In this document: positions 13,388-14,786 of the stretch, one piece after another
Layout of the letters: the number at the start of each line of letters is the position of its first letter
Position numbering within the stretch: the stretch's first letter is position 1
NCBI GenBank assembly: GCA_937911935.1
Contig: CALDQH010000082.1
Location: 1 to 14,786, forward strand
DNA: 14,786 nt
From: an uncultured Bacteroidales bacterium
GTDB lineage: Bacteria; Bacteroidota; Bacteroidia; Bacteroidales; Paludibacteraceae
Direction of reading: 5' to 3'
Made by a program: the position numbers and the translations under genes
Notes under the pieces: generated by a model
The model's input: only the letters and a program-made list of their open reading frames with translations
The model's database searches: none
What the model was told of the DNA's origin: nothing

Positions 13388-14786
13388 CTATTCGATAGTT
13401 TCTGCATTCTTTACTTCTGCATTTTCCTCCGTTACTACGGGAGCTTGCTCGGTCATTACGGGGACTTCCTCTGCCACAGCAGGAACATCCTCGGTCATTA
13501 CGGGAGCTTCTTCTACAGCAGGCACATCTTCTGTTATTACAGGTGTTTGCTCTGCTACCACTGGCACCTCTGCTAGCTCTTTGGCTTTTTTAGCCGTCAA
13601 TTTCTTTACATTATCCTTTGTATTAAAGGTAAGCACGATACCTGCTTGCACATTAATAGCACTGGATCTATAAGGAATACCTTCGGCAGAATAATACAAA
13701 GGTGTATAATCGGTTGCTACATAGAAGTTAAACGGAGGTAATTTCAAATCGAGTCCAAAGCCAAGCGTGGACCATCCACCCGAAACAAACGAGTAACCAG
13801 CCGAAATACCAAACCAGTGACAAGGACGAATTTTATAATTCAAGCTAAGTTCTTCTGATACATAATTAGACATAAACTCGGTTTTAGAAAGCAAACCTAC
13901 GCTCATCATATTGCGTAAGAAACTATACTCGGCACCCACATACAATTTTCCGCGCATTTCTTGCACATAATGTGTTTTTTGTGGGTCATAAAGCATAGAT
14001 GCATTAAAAGCTGCCGCCAACGAATCAACAAAATTAATTTGTTGGTCTCCAAAATAGAATCCTTCGTAACTACCATTAACCGATGACTGAGCCGCTACTA
14101 CGTTATCCCAATACATAAAACCGATATCTTTCAGCGAAACGCTAATGCTCAATTCGGGCAAAGGTTTATATTCTAAGCCCAAATCGATGGCTGCACCCAT
14201 ACTGGGACGATAACACGAAAGCATACTCATAAAGTCACTAGAGGTAAATCCTGTAATACTTCCGTTTTCGTCCACCTCAACACCTAAACCTGGCACTGAT
14301 AATAGCAGATTACTATTACCCTCTATGGTCCATTGCTGCGCAGAAGCCTCCAAATAAGCTTTATCGCTATACAAATCGGCTGCAAAAGCACCAACTAACA
14401 AGTGCAAACGTCCACCTACCGACCATTTTTCGTTGATTTGATGCATATAACCAAATCCAAAATCAAAATAAGAACGTGCACTTACAGCTAACGAAGACAA
14501 ATCGTATTTATTCACATTTACGGTATCAGGAGTGCCGTAAAATGCCAAAGAGAACAAATCCTTAGGCATACCTACCAACGCATCGATACGTGCCGATGCA
14601 TTGAACGAGAAATAGCCTTTTTCTTTGACCTTAAAGCCGAAACCCAATACACTTACATCCACATCCGTCGAGAATCGACTGGTCGAACCTAATTTAGCAA
14701 ACAAGGCATCTTTGTTTCCATATTCAGGATGCAAAAAAGTCACCAACTTTCCGTCTTTGACATACATAAAATCGTTCAACGACAAG
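13388..14786 (-). CDS. DUF5723-like outer-membrane beta-barrel protein with repetitive acidic tail; 5' end outside the window
   Basis: The reading frame runs off the right edge of the window, so the N-terminus and signal peptide are missing. About 400 residues show repeated amphipathic strands with aromatic belts typical of an outer-membrane barrel, for example ARSYFDFGFGYMHQINEKWS, LGLEYKPLPELSISVSLKDI and KLYVGAEYSFLRNMMSVGLL. The pattern resembles the DUF5723 family of Bacteroidota, whose function is unknown to me. After the last strand (VQAGIVLTFNT) comes a Lys-rich segment. A tail of about 60 residues follows, made of imperfect repeats of the type VPAVEEAPVMTED, ending KNAETIE. The tail would face the periplasm if the barrel ends there. 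It converges on pnp. Confidence 0.75.
   Translation of the reverse strand, partial: LSLNDFMYVKDGKLVTFLHPEYGNKDALFAKLGSTSRFSTDVDVSVLGFGFKVKEKGYFSFNASARIDALVGMPKDLFSLAFYGTPDTVNVNKYDLSSLAVSARSYFDFGFGYMHQINEKWSVGGRLHLLVGAFAADLYSDKAYLEASAQQWTIEGNSNLLLSVPGLGVEVDENGSITGFTSSDFMSMLSCYRPSMGAAIDLGLEYKPLPELSISVSLKDIGFMYWDNVVAAQSSVNGSYEGFYFGDQQINFVDSLAAAFNASMLYDPQKTHYVQEMRGKLYVGAEYSFLRNMMSVGLLSKTEFMSNYVSEELSLNYKIRPCHWFGISAGYSFVSGGWSTLGFGLDLKLPPFNFYVATDYTPLYYSAEGIPYRSSAINVQAGIVLTFNTKDNVKKLTAKKAKELAEVPVVAEQTPVITEDVPAVEEAPVMTEDVPAVAEEVPVMTEQAPVVTEENAEVKNAETIE
13400..13572 (-). repeat. In-gene tandem repeats encoding Pro/Val/Glu-rich tail
   Basis: Related segments containing 'GGTCATTACGGG' or close variants recur at intervals of about 30-50 bases within the 3' end of the DUF5723-like gene. 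They encode units such as PVMTED/VPAVEE. This is internal duplication within the frame, not a mobile element. Confidence 0.65.

Noticed and set aside
14783..14786. Start codon at the right edge for the DUF5723-like gene
   Set aside because: It would be a TTG in the middle of barrel sequence with no signal peptide; the gene simply continues beyond the window.

Overview
The window comes from a member of the Bacteroidota, most likely the order Bacteroidales. The evidence is a SusD/RagB-family protein, a type IX secretion (T9SS) C-terminal sorting domain, a 'DLGLPSG' FSU-type secreted protein, a DUF5723-like outer-membrane barrel, promoter elements resembling the Bacteroidota TTTG/TAnnTTTG consensus, and genes without Shine-Dalgarno sequences. 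I cannot fix the genus.

Region 1 (1-4700, + strand) is the distal end of the division and cell wall (dcw) cluster: murG 3' end - murC - ftsQ - ftsA - ftsZ, closed by an intrinsic terminator. Two things are unusual. The C-terminus of MurG reads in one uninterrupted frame through an acidic, Q/N-rich linker into MurC, which looks like a MurG-MurC fusion. FtsA is only 347 residues long, and almost all of its subdomain 1C appears to be missing.

Region 2 (4724-6023, - strand) is a peroxide-stress operon: a PerR-type regulator, a 36-residue rubredoxin-like mini-protein, and a rubrerythrin with its rubredoxin domain at the N-terminus ('reverse' order). A TTTG-N20-TATATTTG promoter and a near-perfect 17-bp palindrome lie in front of perR, so the operon is probably controlled by its own first gene.

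Region 3 (6050-9069, - strand) is a three-gene operon of secreted proteins: a small T9SS sorting-domain protein, a SusD-like protein with no SusC partner beside it, and an FSU-type domain protein. All three carry a similar short module after the signal peptide. It has its own terminator and a possible promoter, so it is a complete unit. This is the best candidate for an undescribed system here.

Region 4 (9070-11146) holds lptG (+ strand), preceded by an intergenic region with a perfect 18-bp inverted repeat. Then come a short decayed outer-membrane protein fragment and a small lipoprotein gene (- strand).

Region 5 (11147-14786) holds pnp (polynucleotide phosphorylase, + strand). It converges, across a bidirectional terminator, on a partial DUF5723-like barrel gene (- strand) with a repetitive Pro/Val/Glu-rich C-terminal tail. 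I see no tRNA, rRNA, CRISPR array or insertion sequence.
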